The position numbers were made by a program, and so were the translations under genes. Below, in pieces: positions 16,266-24,882 of a stretch of DNA of 63,998 bases; the stretch's first letter is position 1, and every line of letters starts with the position of its first letter. Source of the stretch: Brevinema_A sp051647245 (lineage in GTDB: Bacteria; Spirochaetota; Brevinematia; Brevinematales; Brevinemataceae); the NCBI GenBank assembly GCA_051647245.1, contig JBOFDS010000010.1, positions 1-63,998 of the forward strand, read 5' to 3'. The notes under the pieces are model-generated. The model saw nothing but the letters and a program-made list of their open reading frames with translations. It was not told the origin of the DNA and ran no database searches.

Positions 16266-16282
16266 AAAGCCCATTATTTTTA
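16256..16282 (+). terminator. Terminator after the His-rich gene
   Basis: An 8-bp stem (16256-16263 with 16268-16275), GAAA loop, then ATTTTTAT. The TGA stop of the preceding gene starts at the end of the left arm. Confidence 0.85.
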
Positions 16283-16305
16283 TACTTTACTAAAATGTTT
16301 TTTAT

Positions 16306-16334
16306 TTGAAATTATTTTAAAAATAGTTTATAAT
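16306..16334 (+). promoter_or_regulatory. Promoter of gltX
   Basis: TTGAAA (16306-16311), 17 bp, TATAAT (16329-16334), 37 bp before the gltX ATG. It probably also drives prfB, galU and the acetyltransferase. Confidence 0.8.
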
Positions 16335-16371
16335 GATAGTACTATTTATACTTTATTAAGGAATTTATATT

Positions 16372-17796
16372 ATGATTCGCACACGATTTGCACCATCTCC
16401 AACAGGACATATTCACGTTGGGAACGTTAGATCCGCTTTTTTTGCTTGGCTCTTTGCTCGTAGCCAAGGTGGAAAATTTATTTTACGTATTGAAGACACC
16501 GATCAAGAAAGATCAAAACCAGAATACACAGAAATGTTGCTTGATGATATGGAGTGGCTTGGTTTGAACTGGGATGAAGGTCCTAGAGTAGGTGGCCCTT
16601 ACGAACCTTATTTCCAAACACAAAGAACTGAAATTTATAAAGAATACACAGAAAAACTTCTCAAAAGCGGACATGCTTTCAAATGTTACTGTAGCGATGA
16701 AGAGCTAGAAGCTGAGCGTGAAAAAGCAGAAGCTGAGTCTCGTCCTCCACACTATAGTGGGCGTTGTCGTCATCTTACTACCGAAGAACAAGCAAAATTC
16801 GAAGCTGAAGGACGTCAAAGCGTTGTCAGATTTAGAGTTTTTGAAGAAGATACTATTCTTAATGATATGATCAAAGGGCAAGTCATCTTCCCAAAAGGGA
16901 TGGTAGGCGACTTTGTGATTGTGCGTGCCAATGGGATTCCTGTCTACAACTATGCTGTGGTGATTGATGATTTAACTATGAAAATCACTCACGTCCTCCG
17001 TGCCGACGAGCATCTTTCTAATACGGTTCGTCAGCAGATGATTTACAAAGCTTTAGGTGAGCCAGAGCCTAGATTTGGGCATATGGCACTCGTTCTTGGT
17101 GAGGATAAGAAAAAACTTTCAAAACGTCATGGTGCGACAAGTATTGATGAATTCCGTCGACTTGGGTACTTACCAGAATCTCTCTGTAATGCTTTGGCAT
17201 TGCTTGGTTGGTCAAGTCCTACAGCCGAAGAACTTCTTTCTATTGATCAGATCATCAAACTTTTTGATATCAACCGTGTGTCTGCGTCTCCGAGTGTCTT
17301 TGATTTCAAACGTTTGGATTGGATTTCTAAACATGATATTGCTCACGCTGATCTCAACCGTATTGTAGAATTGAGCAAGCCTTACTTAATGAAAAAAGGT
17401 TATGATGTTTCTGATCAAGCTTACACCAGCTCTGTTGTGGAAATTGTACGTGGAAATTGTAACCATTTATCCGAAATCACGGATTATACAGATTATTTCT
17501 TTACTGATGAGTATGCTGTCGATGCTGAAATTCAAGAATTACTTGTTACAGATGATGCAAAAACCGTCATTAATGCCTTCAAAAAAGCTTTGGAAGCGGA
17601 GACAAGACCTATTGATCAGCAAGTTTATAAAGATCTCACCGCTATTGTGAAAGAAGAAACTGGACTTGCGGGTAAAAAACTCTTTATGCCTATTCGTGGT
17701 GCCTTAACTGGTAAAGCTCATGGCCCAGAAATGTTCCTTGTCTTGCCTGTTCTTGGCAAAAGTAAAGCAATTGCGCGTCTTTCTACTGTGAACTAG
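16372..17796 (+). CDS. gltX: Glutamyl-tRNA synthetase
   Basis: This enzyme charges tRNA-Glu (the cognate tRNA gene lies at 31118). The 474-residue class I synthetase has the HIGH-type motif PSPTGHIHVGNVRSAF near residues 8-20, the KMSKS-type motif KKLSKRHGA near 245, and the GluRS-specific C-terminal helical anticodon-binding domain. Whether it is discriminating or also charges tRNA-Gln cannot be decided here. No gatCAB or glnS is in the window. It is the first gene of the gltX-prfB-galU-acetyltransferase run, and prfB starts 8 bp after its stop. Confidence 0.96.
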   Translation: MIRTRFAPSPTGHIHVGNVRSAFFAWLFARSQGGKFILRIEDTDQERSKPEYTEMLLDDMEWLGLNWDEGPRVGGPYEPYFQTQRTEIYKEYTEKLLKSGHAFKCYCSDEELEAEREKAEAESRPPHYSGRCRHLTTEEQAKFEAEGRQSVVRFRVFEEDTILNDMIKGQVIFPKGMVGDFVIVRANGIPVYNYAVVIDDLTMKITHVLRADEHLSNTVRQQMIYKALGEPEPRFGHMALVLGEDKKKLSKRHGATSIDEFRRLGYLPESLCNALALLGWSSPTAEELLSIDQIIKLFDINRVSASPSVFDFKRLDWISKHDIAHADLNRIVELSKPYLMKKGYDVSDQAYTSSVVEIVRGNCNHLSEITDYTDYFFTDEYAVDAEIQELLVTDDAKTVINAFKKALEAETRPIDQQVYKDLTAIVKEETGLAGKKLFMPIRGALTGKAHGPEMFLVLPVLGKSKAIARLSTVN

Positions 17797-17804
17797 AGGT
17801 TGTA

Positions 17805-18912
17805 ATGGGAATTCTCTTAGAAAAAACAGCTCAATTATACGCTCGTTTAGAAGAAGATTGGAGGTGTCTTTGATCTCGATCAAAGAATTACCGATCAAAA
17901 TAAGCTCAAAGATCAAATGAACAACCCTGAAGTTTGGGAAGATCATAAAAAAATGTCTTCTTTAAAATCAGAAATTAGCAAATATGATAAAATCATCGAA
18001 CCGTGGATGAAATTGAAGGAAAATCTTGATCATTTGAAAGATTTTGTGGAATTATCAGAAGCGGAAGACGATGAACAGAGTCTTGTTGATTTAGAAAAAG
18101 AATTTCAAAAACTAGAGCAATCTATTGATGCTTTAGAAGTACAAATTCTCCTAAACGGCGAGATGGATCAATGTAATGCCTTTCTCCATATTCATCCTGG
18201 AGCAGGTGGTACCGAGTCTCAAGACTGGGCAGAGATGCTTCTCAGAATGTACCAACGTTGGGCCTTGAAAAAGGGATTTGAAGTCGAGATTGTCTCTCTC
18301 GAACAGGGCGAAGAAGCCGGTATCAAGGATGCGACCCTCCTAATTAAGGGGACTTACGCCTTTGGTTATCTTGCTGCTGAAAATGGGATTCATCGTTTGG
18401 TGCGATTGTCTCCATTTAACGCCCAAAATAAGAGGCAGACTTCATTCTGTGGTATTAGCGTTTCTCCAGAAGTTGACGACACGGTAACCGTTGTTATTGA
18501 GGATAAAGATCTTCGTATCGATACCTTTAGAGCAAGTGGTGCCGGTGGTCAGCACGTGAATAAGACCTCTTCCGCAATCCGTATCACACATATTCCTACG
18601 AATATTGTTGTGACTTGTCAAAATGAAAGATCTCAATTTCAAAACAAAGATACAGCAATGAGTATCCTCAAATCCAAGCTTTACGAACTAGAATTACAAA
18701 AAAAAGATGCCGAATCTGCTGCCAAAGCACTCGATAGAAAATCTGTTGAATGGGGTAATCAGATCAGGTCTTATACTTTTCAACCATCGATGATAGTTAA
18801 AGATCACAGGACTAATGTCGAAAAGGGCAACGCTCAAGCTGTGATGGATGGTGATCTTGATGATTTTATTATTGCGTGGCTCAAAAAATTTAAAACAAAT
18901 AATATCGAATAA
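17805..18912 (+). CDS. prfB: Peptide chain release factor 2, expressed by programmed +1 frameshift
   Basis: RF2 recognises UGA and UAA. Translation starts at ATG 17805 (AGAGG upstream) and reads 22 codons to an in-frame TGA at 17871-17873. A +1 shift there joins the second frame (17872-18912), giving a 368-residue protein, the size of E. coli RF2. In the joined protein the tripeptide SPF (about 202-204, codon recognition, RF2-specific) and GGQ (about 247-249, peptidyl-tRNA hydrolysis) lie at the expected places. The shift makes synthesis depend on RF2 shortage. Annotating only an ATG at 17917 would lose 37 N-terminal residues. Confidence 0.95.
17860..17874 (+). promoter_or_regulatory. RF2 programmed frameshift site
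   Basis: A GGAGG element (17860-17864), three bases, CTT (17868-17870), then TGA and T. This matches the known layout AGGGGG-UAU-CUU-UGA of prfB: an internal Shine-Dalgarno-like sequence three bases before the slippery CUU-U. The base after the stop is T, where E. coli has C. Confidence 0.92.
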
Positions 18913-18923
18913 GGACTTTTAAA

Positions 18924-19769
18924 ATGAAAGCTTTCATTCTTGCCGCTGGTTATGGTACAAGAAATCTCCCAGCAACCAAAACAATCCCAAAAGAATTATT
19001 TCCTCTTTATAATAGAACAGTGATGGATTTTATCCTCGATGAGTGTGAAGAAGCTGGAATCACCGATCTTGTGATTTTGACCAGTAGACGTAAAAAGGTT
19101 TTAGAAGATTATTTTGATAGAGAGATCGAATTGGAATTGGCACTCAAAAATGCTAATAAGACAGAAGAACTCGAAAAAATCAATAGACCAACCAAATTTA
19201 ACGTGACTTTTGTCCGTCAACAAGAAATGAAAGGAACAGGGCATGCTCTTCTTTCTGCAAAACATCTCTTGGATAGTGAGCCTTTTGTAGTGTTTTTCCC
19301 AGATGATATGATCTTCCACACTGTTGGTGCTACCAAGCAATTGATAGATGTTTTTAATCAAGAAAAATGCTCTATCTTAGGGGCTCGTAGAGAGCTTCAA
19401 AATATCTCTGCTTATGGAATGATAGAATTTAAAGAAAAAAATCATTTGAAATATATTTCTAATGTTGTTGAAAAACCAAAACCTTCAGAAGTGACTTCAG
19501 ATCTGGTCTCCGTGGGACGTTTTATCTATACTCCTGAATTTTTAGAAATTCTCGAAAAAGAGTACGCCTTACATACTTCTGGGGAATTTTACCCTATGAG
19601 TGCTATGCTAAAATTAGCTCAACAAGAAAAATTACTTGTTCACGAACTCGAAGGTAAAGTCTTGGATACAGGTAATCATGATGCTTATTTGAATACATTA
19701 TTGGAATATGCGTATTCAACAGAATCTGGTAAAAAGATCATAGATAGTTTCATTAAATCTAGAAGCTAA
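18924..19769 (+). CDS. galU: UTP-glucose-1-phosphate uridylyltransferase
   Basis: GalU makes UDP-glucose from glucose 1-phosphate and UTP for envelope polysaccharides and glycolipids. The 281-residue protein has the nucleotidyltransferase start (AFILAAGYGTRNLPATKTIPKEL, with the usual -GTR-LP-TK-), the conserved EAGITDLVI, the GTGHAL block, PFVVFFPDDM with the metal-binding Asp, and the VVEKPKPSE block. It follows prfB by 11 bp with AAGGAC before its ATG. A glucose-1-phosphate thymidylyltransferase is less likely because the KTIPKELFPL pattern is GalU-like. Confidence 0.93.
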   Translation: MKAFILAAGYGTRNLPATKTIPKELFPLYNRTVMDFILDECEEAGITDLVILTSRRKKVLEDYFDREIELELALKNANKTEELEKINRPTKFNVTFVRQQEMKGTGHALLSAKHLLDSEPFVVFFPDDMIFHTVGATKQLIDVFNQEKCSILGARRELQNISAYGMIEFKEKNHLKYISNVVEKPKPSEVTSDLVSVGRFIYTPEFLEILEKEYALHTSGEFYPMSAMLKLAQQEKLLVHELEGKVLDTGNHDAYLNTLLEYAYSTESGKKIIDSFIKSRS

Positions 19770-19793
19770 TCGCTGATATCGTTGGGGGTAACG

Positions 19794-20768
19794 ATGTTTA
19801 ATATTACTATGGCAAATGCAGAAGATTATGCAGGTATTATTGCTCTCGGGAAAGAGTTTGATTTATCACCTTACGTGGTAGATCCTATTTTTACATCGAT
19901 GACAGATAATTTAGCACCAGCTGCTTTAACAGAGCAACTTCTTGCTGGCATGAGGGTACTCGTAGCAAAATCAAATAGCACTGTTGTTGGATTTTTGGCT
20001 TATACTTACGAAGACCGTATGTCTAATTTTCTTAAACTTGAAGACCCTGGAGCACCTCGTTGTGCATCTATTTTGTTCGTAGCTGTAGACTCAAATTATA
20101 GACGAAGATCCATTGCTAGCTCACTCTTAAAGACTTGTAAAGAGAATTGTCTTAATGATGGCGTTCAACTCCTCCACGTTTCAACAGATTATGGTAATGA
20201 GGCAGCGTTTCATTTGTACCAAAAACATGGCTTCAACCTAGATACAAATTTCCATCTTTATCGTATTTATAGTGATCAATTAGCTTCAACTTTGACCGTT
20301 CAAGCAATCCGAGGTATGCAAGCTGCAACCACTTGGGCAGAACCTTTGGATAAAATGATTGCGCGTCGTCCTTCTCATTGGTATCACGCTCCTGGACTTA
20401 AGAGAAGCGGGGTAGAAAGTTACATGCTCTATCAATTAAAAGAACAACTTAAATCACATAAATTATCTGTCATCCAAAAAGTATTATATAATAAAACTGT
20501 TGGACTCATTTTAAGACAAGAAAAAGAAAAAGAGGCGTTTTACGGCCTCAATGGTTCTGTTTGGACGATCACGGATCTTATCGAAAATGGAGTTCGAGGT
20601 GAGCAGTTGCCTGATTTTATTCAATATGTTTTATATCACTTACCAAATTTCCTAATGGCTGAAGTTTTTGTGGAAGCAGCTGATTATGAAACTCAAAGAA
20701 TGCTTCGAAAGGCAAATATGCACTATGTTTACGGTCGAATTTCTTTGAGCACAACAGATTTATCTTAA
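19794..20768 (+). CDS. GNAT-family N-acetyltransferase with C-terminal extension
   Basis: The first 150 or so residues form a GNAT domain: a beta-alpha start, the motif A region LFVAVDSNYRRRSIASSLLKTC (acetyl-CoA pyrophosphate loop, here RRRSIA rather than the usual Q/R-x-x-G-x-G/A), and motif B YGNEAAFHLYQKHGF. A further 170 residues follow that I do not recognise, with several Arg/Glu-rich helices. The 324-residue length makes it a two-domain enzyme; the acceptor is unknown. The ATG at 19794 follows GGGGG. A TTG 12 bases upstream was rejected. Its stop overlaps the convergent laccase-domain gene by nine bases. Confidence 0.8.
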   Translation: MFNITMANAEDYAGIIALGKEFDLSPYVVDPIFTSMTDNLAPAALTEQLLAGMRVLVAKSNSTVVGFLAYTYEDRMSNFLKLEDPGAPRCASILFVAVDSNYRRRSIASSLLKTCKENCLNDGVQLLHVSTDYGNEAAFHLYQKHGFNLDTNFHLYRIYSDQLASTLTVQAIRGMQAATTWAEPLDKMIARRPSHWYHAPGLKRSGVESYMLYQLKEQLKSHKLSVIQKVLYNKTVGLILRQEKEKEAFYGLNGSVWTITDLIENGVRGEQLPDFIQYVLYHLPNFLMAEVFVEAADYETQRMLRKANMHYVYGRISLSTTDLS

Positions 20769-21446
20769 AGCAATAAAAGAAAGCATTCGATAGAGATCTT
20801 TGTTTCTGTGAGAGAAAAACTCTGATTTTCCAGAGCATTTTGTGCAAAGACTCTCAGTAGAAATCTGGGAAACTCCTATTTTCTTAAGATCTTCGATTAC
20901 AAATGATTGAAGAGGTAGGAGTCCTTTTACGAGATTTTTATTATCAATCCCAAATTCTTTGAGAATGTTACTTTCTACTTCATAGCATTTTTCACAAATA
21001 TGTGGACCAATATGAATAAAAAGTTTTTTTGGATCACTTTGGTAATTTTTTGTCATTTTTTCTATTGTTTTTAGGACGATTTTCAATTTAACACCCATTC
21101 TGCCACTATGAACACATCCGACAACCTTATGCTCAGGGTCATAAATAAAGATAGGTAAACAATCAGCTGTTGTAACTCCAATCAGCTGATTTTTTTGATT
21201 TGTAATAATGGCGTCTGCGGCTTGGTCTAAATTATCTCTATTTACATCTATTACATTATCTGTATGAATCAGACTTGGAACAAAAATGTCTCTTGTTTTT
21301 GTTAATGCTAATAGCTCTTTTCGGTTTTGAAGGGATTTTATTTTTTCATCTTGCGAGAAGTGTGAAGCAATTGAGAAATTACCAAACGAACGAAGTGTTG
21401 TTCCAGCAATAATTTCAGAATGCAATTCAAAACATTGTCTTATCAT
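20760..21446 (-). CDS. pgeF: YfiH/PgeF family protein (polyphenol oxidase/laccase domain)
   Basis: This 228-residue protein has the multicopper-like fold family COG1496: IHTDNVI at about 62, AIITNQKNQLIGVTTADCLPI, CVHSGRMGV (usually H-A-G-W/R-x-G), IGPHICEKCYEV and a C-terminal FFSHR. Family members correct mis-incorporated L-Ser in peptidoglycan precursors, and some act on purine nucleosides. Key Cys and His residues (DC in TADC, His in VHSG) are present. AAGGAG precedes the ATG at 21446. It is divergent from ctp and tail-to-tail with the acetyltransferase. Confidence 0.88.
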   Translation of the reverse strand: MIRQCFELHSEIIAGTTLRSFGNFSIASHFSQDEKIKSLQNRKELLALTKTRDIFVPSLIHTDNVIDVNRDNLDQAADAIITNQKNQLIGVTTADCLPIFIYDPEHKVVGCVHSGRMGVKLKIVLKTIEKMTKNYQSDPKKLFIHIGPHICEKCYEVESNILKEFGIDNKNLVKGLLPLQSFVIEDLKKIGVSQISTESLCTKCSGKSEFFSHRNKDLYRMLSFIALR

Positions 21447-21528
21447 GGTTTTCTCCTTATTATTAAGTATAAAAGATAAATTACTTCTCGTAAAGTTTTT
21501 TAGAAAAATATTTTGCTTTGCTAATTTG

Positions 21529-21557
21529 TTGACAATTATTAAAAATTATTATATTAT
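21529..21557 (+). promoter_or_regulatory. Promoter of ctp-accD-lptB
   Basis: TTGACA (21529-21534), 17 bp, TATTAT (21552-21557), 28 bp before the ctp ATG. Confidence 0.8.
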
Positions 21558-21585
21558 TATAAATGTTATATTCAGGAGTTGTGAG

Positions 21586-23121
21586 ATGCGTTCCAAAAAG
21601 TTTTTAAAAGTTTTACATGCCATATTTTTCTTTAGTGTTGTGGGTATTTCATTTTTTTCAGGGATATTAATCAGTAATTTCCAGATCAAAAGCATGCTTT
21701 ATGGAAAAGAAGCAAAAGCCGATGAAAATTATTTTCGTTATTATAATATGTTCCGTGAGGCTTATAAAGTCTTACAAGACGAGTATGTCAATCTTGAAAA
21801 ATTAGATTCTAAAACACTTCTGAGTGGTGCAATAAAAGGACTTTTATCAGCCACAGAAGATCCATATACAGACTTTCTATCTCCTGAAATTGCAAAGGAA
21901 TTTTCTAGCAGTATCAATGCCACTTTTTATGGAGTGGGTATTCGTATTGAAATGAGGAACAACATCTTAACCGTTGTCGCTCCGATTCAAGGTAGTCCTG
22001 CCGCAACAGCGAACCTTCAAGCTGGTGATAAAATCGTTAAGATTGATGGTGAATCCACAGAAGGTATTACGTCAATGGAAGCGGTTAACAAAATCCGTGG
22101 TAAGCTAGGTACAAGTGTTAAACTAACAATTTTAAGAACAGGAATGCTTGAAACATTTGATGTCTCACTTAAACGTGCTAAAATCAATGTTGAAACAGTT
22201 GAAAGTGCATTGATTCCTTATGAAAACAAAAAATATGCTTATATTAAGATTATTGAATTTGGAACACCTACAGAAAAAGATTTTATTAAGCAATTAAAAG
22301 AACTAATCAAACAAAATCCTGATGGATTGATTCTTGATGTGAGAAACAATCCTGGTGGATTGCTTTCCAGTGTTGCAAATATTGCAGATACGATCATTGA
22401 CGAAGGGCTTATCGTTTATACACGAGGTCGCTTGGCTAGTGAGAACTTTGAATTTGTTGGGAATAAAACAAAAACCTTAGTTGATCCTAAAATGCCTATT
22501 GTCATCCTTGGTAACCAAGGATCCGCATCAGCTTCTGAGATCTTTATAGGCGCCTTAAAAGATACAAAAAGAGCCATGGTTGTAGGTCAAACTACATTCG
22601 GTAAGGGTAGTGTTCAAAAAACACGTCCTCTATCTGATGGTTCTTTGATGAAATATACTATTGCTAAGTATTATACACCCTCAGGGAATGTTATTGATAA
22701 AGTTGGTATCAGTCCAGATGTGGAGGCTAAGCTTTGGTATGATGCTTTGAATGATAGTGAGAAAACAGATCTTGTACGCCTACAAATTACAAATACTATA
22801 CCAGACTTTTTGGTGACAAATAAAAATCCGAGCCCAACAGATATAACAAACTTGCAACAATATGTAAAAAATGACCTCAAGCTAAATGTATCTATTGATG
22901 TACTGAGACATGCCGTAGCACAACGTCTCAATTTTATTCAAGATAAAGTATATGATCTTTCTGTAGATGCACAGCTAACAGAGGCTTTAAAAGTCATTCA
23001 AACAAATAAAAATACTAACTATACATACAATCACCAAGTAAAAACCTTGGAGCAACTTAAAGCTGCTGAGGATAAAGCCCTCGAAGAGCGTAAGAAAAAA
23101 GAGAAAAAAGAACTATTCTAA
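21586..23121 (+). CDS. ctpA: Carboxy-terminal processing protease (S41, CtpA/Prc type)
   Basis: A periplasm-facing serine protease that trims C-termini of envelope proteins. The 511-residue protein has an N-terminal membrane anchor (about residues 9-31), a PDZ domain (about 110-185, with VVAPIQGSPAATANLQAGDKI), the S41 core with LILDVRNNPGGLL, the catalytic Ser in GNQGSASASEIF (313-320) and the Lys in GQTTFGKGSVQ (Lys340). The C-terminal 130 residues are charged and helical. The ATG at 21586 has CAGGAG upstream; a start at 21445 would add 47 residues without a ribosome site. accD follows by 12 bp. Confidence 0.93.
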   Translation: MRSKKFLKVLHAIFFFSVVGISFFSGILISNFQIKSMLYGKEAKADENYFRYYNMFREAYKVLQDEYVNLEKLDSKTLLSGAIKGLLSATEDPYTDFLSPEIAKEFSSSINATFYGVGIRIEMRNNILTVVAPIQGSPAATANLQAGDKIVKIDGESTEGITSMEAVNKIRGKLGTSVKLTILRTGMLETFDVSLKRAKINVETVESALIPYENKKYAYIKIIEFGTPTEKDFIKQLKELIKQNPDGLILDVRNNPGGLLSSVANIADTIIDEGLIVYTRGRLASENFEFVGNKTKTLVDPKMPIVILGNQGSASASEIFIGALKDTKRAMVVGQTTFGKGSVQKTRPLSDGSLMKYTIAKYYTPSGNVIDKVGISPDVEAKLWYDALNDSEKTDLVRLQITNTIPDFLVTNKNPSPTDITNLQQYVKNDLKLNVSIDVLRHAVAQRLNFIQDKVYDLSVDAQLTEALKVIQTNKNTNYTYNHQVKTLEQLKAAEDKALEERKKKEKKELF

Positions 23122-23133
23122 AGGAAGCGACTA

Positions 23134-23970
23134 ATGTTCCCATCAAGATATAAATTAAAGAAAAAATCTCTCCTTGATAAAGTAAATACAGAAAATCTAT
23201 GGTTTAAGTGTCCAGAATGTTCACAAATTACCTATCTCGAAGATTTTAAGATTATTCATAGAGTCTGTCCAAAATGTAATTATCATGACAAATTAGGTTC
23301 TCGTGAACGTGTAGAACTACTTCTCGATGAAGGCTCTTTTGTTGAAACAAATGCAAACCTCATCGCAGAAGATGTTTTGGAGTTCTTTGATGGAGTTTCT
23401 TCTTATGACACTAAGCTTAAAACCACTCGTCAAAAACAACTAATGAACGATGCTGTGATAACAGGCAAAGGCAAGATAAATGGTAAATTTGTTCACCTTG
23501 CTGTAATGGATTTCTCCTTTATGGGTGGAAGTATGGGTTCTGTTGTTGGTGAAAAAATCACAAGAGCCATCGAAAGCGCAACTAAAGAAAAAACACCAGT
23601 AATCGTTGTTTGTGCATCTGGTGGAGCGCGTATGCAAGAGGGTATTCTATCCTTGATGCAAATGGCCAAAACTTCAGCTGCTCTAAAAAGACATTCAGAG
23701 GAAGGTCTATTATATCTTCCTATTCTAACAAATCCAACTACAGGTGGTGTTACGGCTTCTTTTGCGATGCTTGGAGATTTTATTATAGCCGAGCCTAAAG
23801 CACTTATTGGATTTGCAGGACCACGTGTGATTTCTCAAACAATTAGACAAAAACTTCCTGAAGGATTCCAAAAATCCGAATTTTTACTTGAACATGGATT
23901 TGTAGATATTATCAGCTCGAGAACTGAGTTGAAAAACACTATTGATAAATTAATCAATTATACAAGCTAG
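23134..23970 (+). CDS. accD: Acetyl-CoA carboxylase carboxyltransferase subunit beta
   Basis: AccD with AccA moves the carboxyl group from biotin to acetyl-CoA to give malonyl-CoA. The 278-residue protein has the N-terminal zinc ribbon (Cys26, Cys29, Cys45, Cys48), then the crotonase-like core with [40 protein letters not shown] and [22 protein letters not shown]. accA is not in the window. It sits between ctp and lptB, an arrangement joining lipid precursor supply and envelope export genes. AAGGA precedes its ATG. Confidence 0.96.
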   Translation: [278 protein letters not shown]

Positions 23971-23978
23971 GAAATTAC

Positions 23979-24740
23979 ATGAGTATTCAAGAGACAAATT
24001 CTCCTATTAATGATTTAAACGGTTTAGTGGCAAACAATCTCATCAAAAGTTACGGGAAAAGACTCGTTGTAAAGGGTATTTCATTGAATGTTAAACCGGG
24101 TGAGGTTGTTGGGCTTCTAGGGCCAAATGGGGCTGGTAAAACCACTACTTTTAGTATGTTGGTAGGTCTTCTCCGCCCAAATGATGGAGAAGTTTTACTT
24201 GATGGCGAAAATATCACACATCTTCGTATGTTTGAAAGAGCACGACGCGGGGTAGGGTATCTTCCACAGGAACTATCTATTTTTCGTCGTCTAAGTGTTG
24301 AAGATAATATCCGGGCTGTTCTTGAAATTAGAGGTTTGGATAAGGCTGATATCGATAACTCTGTTGAGAATCTTTTAACAGAGTTAGGGCTTCATAAAAT
24401 TCGTAAGCAACAAGGATATACCTTATCTGGTGGTGAGAAACGAAGAACAGAAGTTGCTCGTATTCTTGCTATTCAACCAAGATTTTTGCTCATGGATGAA
24501 CCTTTTACAGGTATTGACCCTATTGCTATCTCCGATATCCAACGTCTTGTTTTGGAACTTCGTAGTAAGTGGGGTCTTGGAATTCTTATCACAGACCATA
24601 ACGTTCGTGAAACTCTAAAAATTGTTGATAGAACTTATATTTGTTACGATGGTCAAATTCTCGTTAGTGGGACTGTTGAAGATCTTGTTAAAAACGAAGA
24701 AGCTCGTCGTACTTATCTTGGAAGTGATTTTACAATCTAA
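23979..24740 (+). CDS. lptB: LPS export ABC transporter ATP-binding protein
   Basis: LptB powers extraction of lipopolysaccharide from the inner membrane by LptFG. The 253-residue ATPase has Walker A GPNGAGKTT at 48-56, Q-loop VGYLPQELSIFRRLSVEDN (typical of LptB), signature LSGGEKRRTEVARILA, Walker B FLLMDEPFTGIDP and H-loop LITDHNVRETL. The combination SGGEKRRTEVAR plus DPIAISDIQ is LptB-specific. It is distant from the LptC-like and LptA-like genes of this window (29386-31055). A terminator follows 7 bp after the stop. Confidence 0.95.
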   Translation: MSIQETNSPINDLNGLVANNLIKSYGKRLVVKGISLNVKPGEVVGLLGPNGAGKTTTFSMLVGLLRPNDGEVLLDGENITHLRMFERARRGVGYLPQELSIFRRLSVEDNIRAVLEIRGLDKADIDNSVENLLTELGLHKIRKQQGYTLSGGEKRRTEVARILAIQPRFLLMDEPFTGIDPIAISDIQRLVLELRSKWGLGILITDHNVRETLKIVDRTYICYDGQILVSGTVEDLVKNEEARRTYLGSDFTI

Positions 24741-24746
24741 AATCTT

Positions 24747-24773
24747 AAAGACCTCACCTCATGAGGTCTTTTT
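24747..24773 (+). terminator. Terminator after lptB
   Basis: A 10-bp stem (24747-24756 with 24762-24771) with a 5-base loop runs into TTTTT. Confidence 0.9.
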
Positions 24774-24822
24774 AGTATACAAAATTTTTCTAAATATCAT
24801 GTGAAATAGATCTAAAAACTAA

Positions 24823-24851
24823 TTGACAAAAAATAATAAAGGGATTATAAT
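24823..24851 (+). promoter_or_regulatory. Promoter of the amino-acid ABC importer
   Basis: TTGACA (24823-24828), 17 bp, TATAAT (24846-24851): a perfect sigma-70 consensus, 31 bp before the permease ATG. A longer reading of the permease from TTG 24823 would start on the -35 box and is rejected. Confidence 0.9.
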
Positions 24852-24882
24852 ATATTTTATTAAAATAATTATTTGGTGTTTT

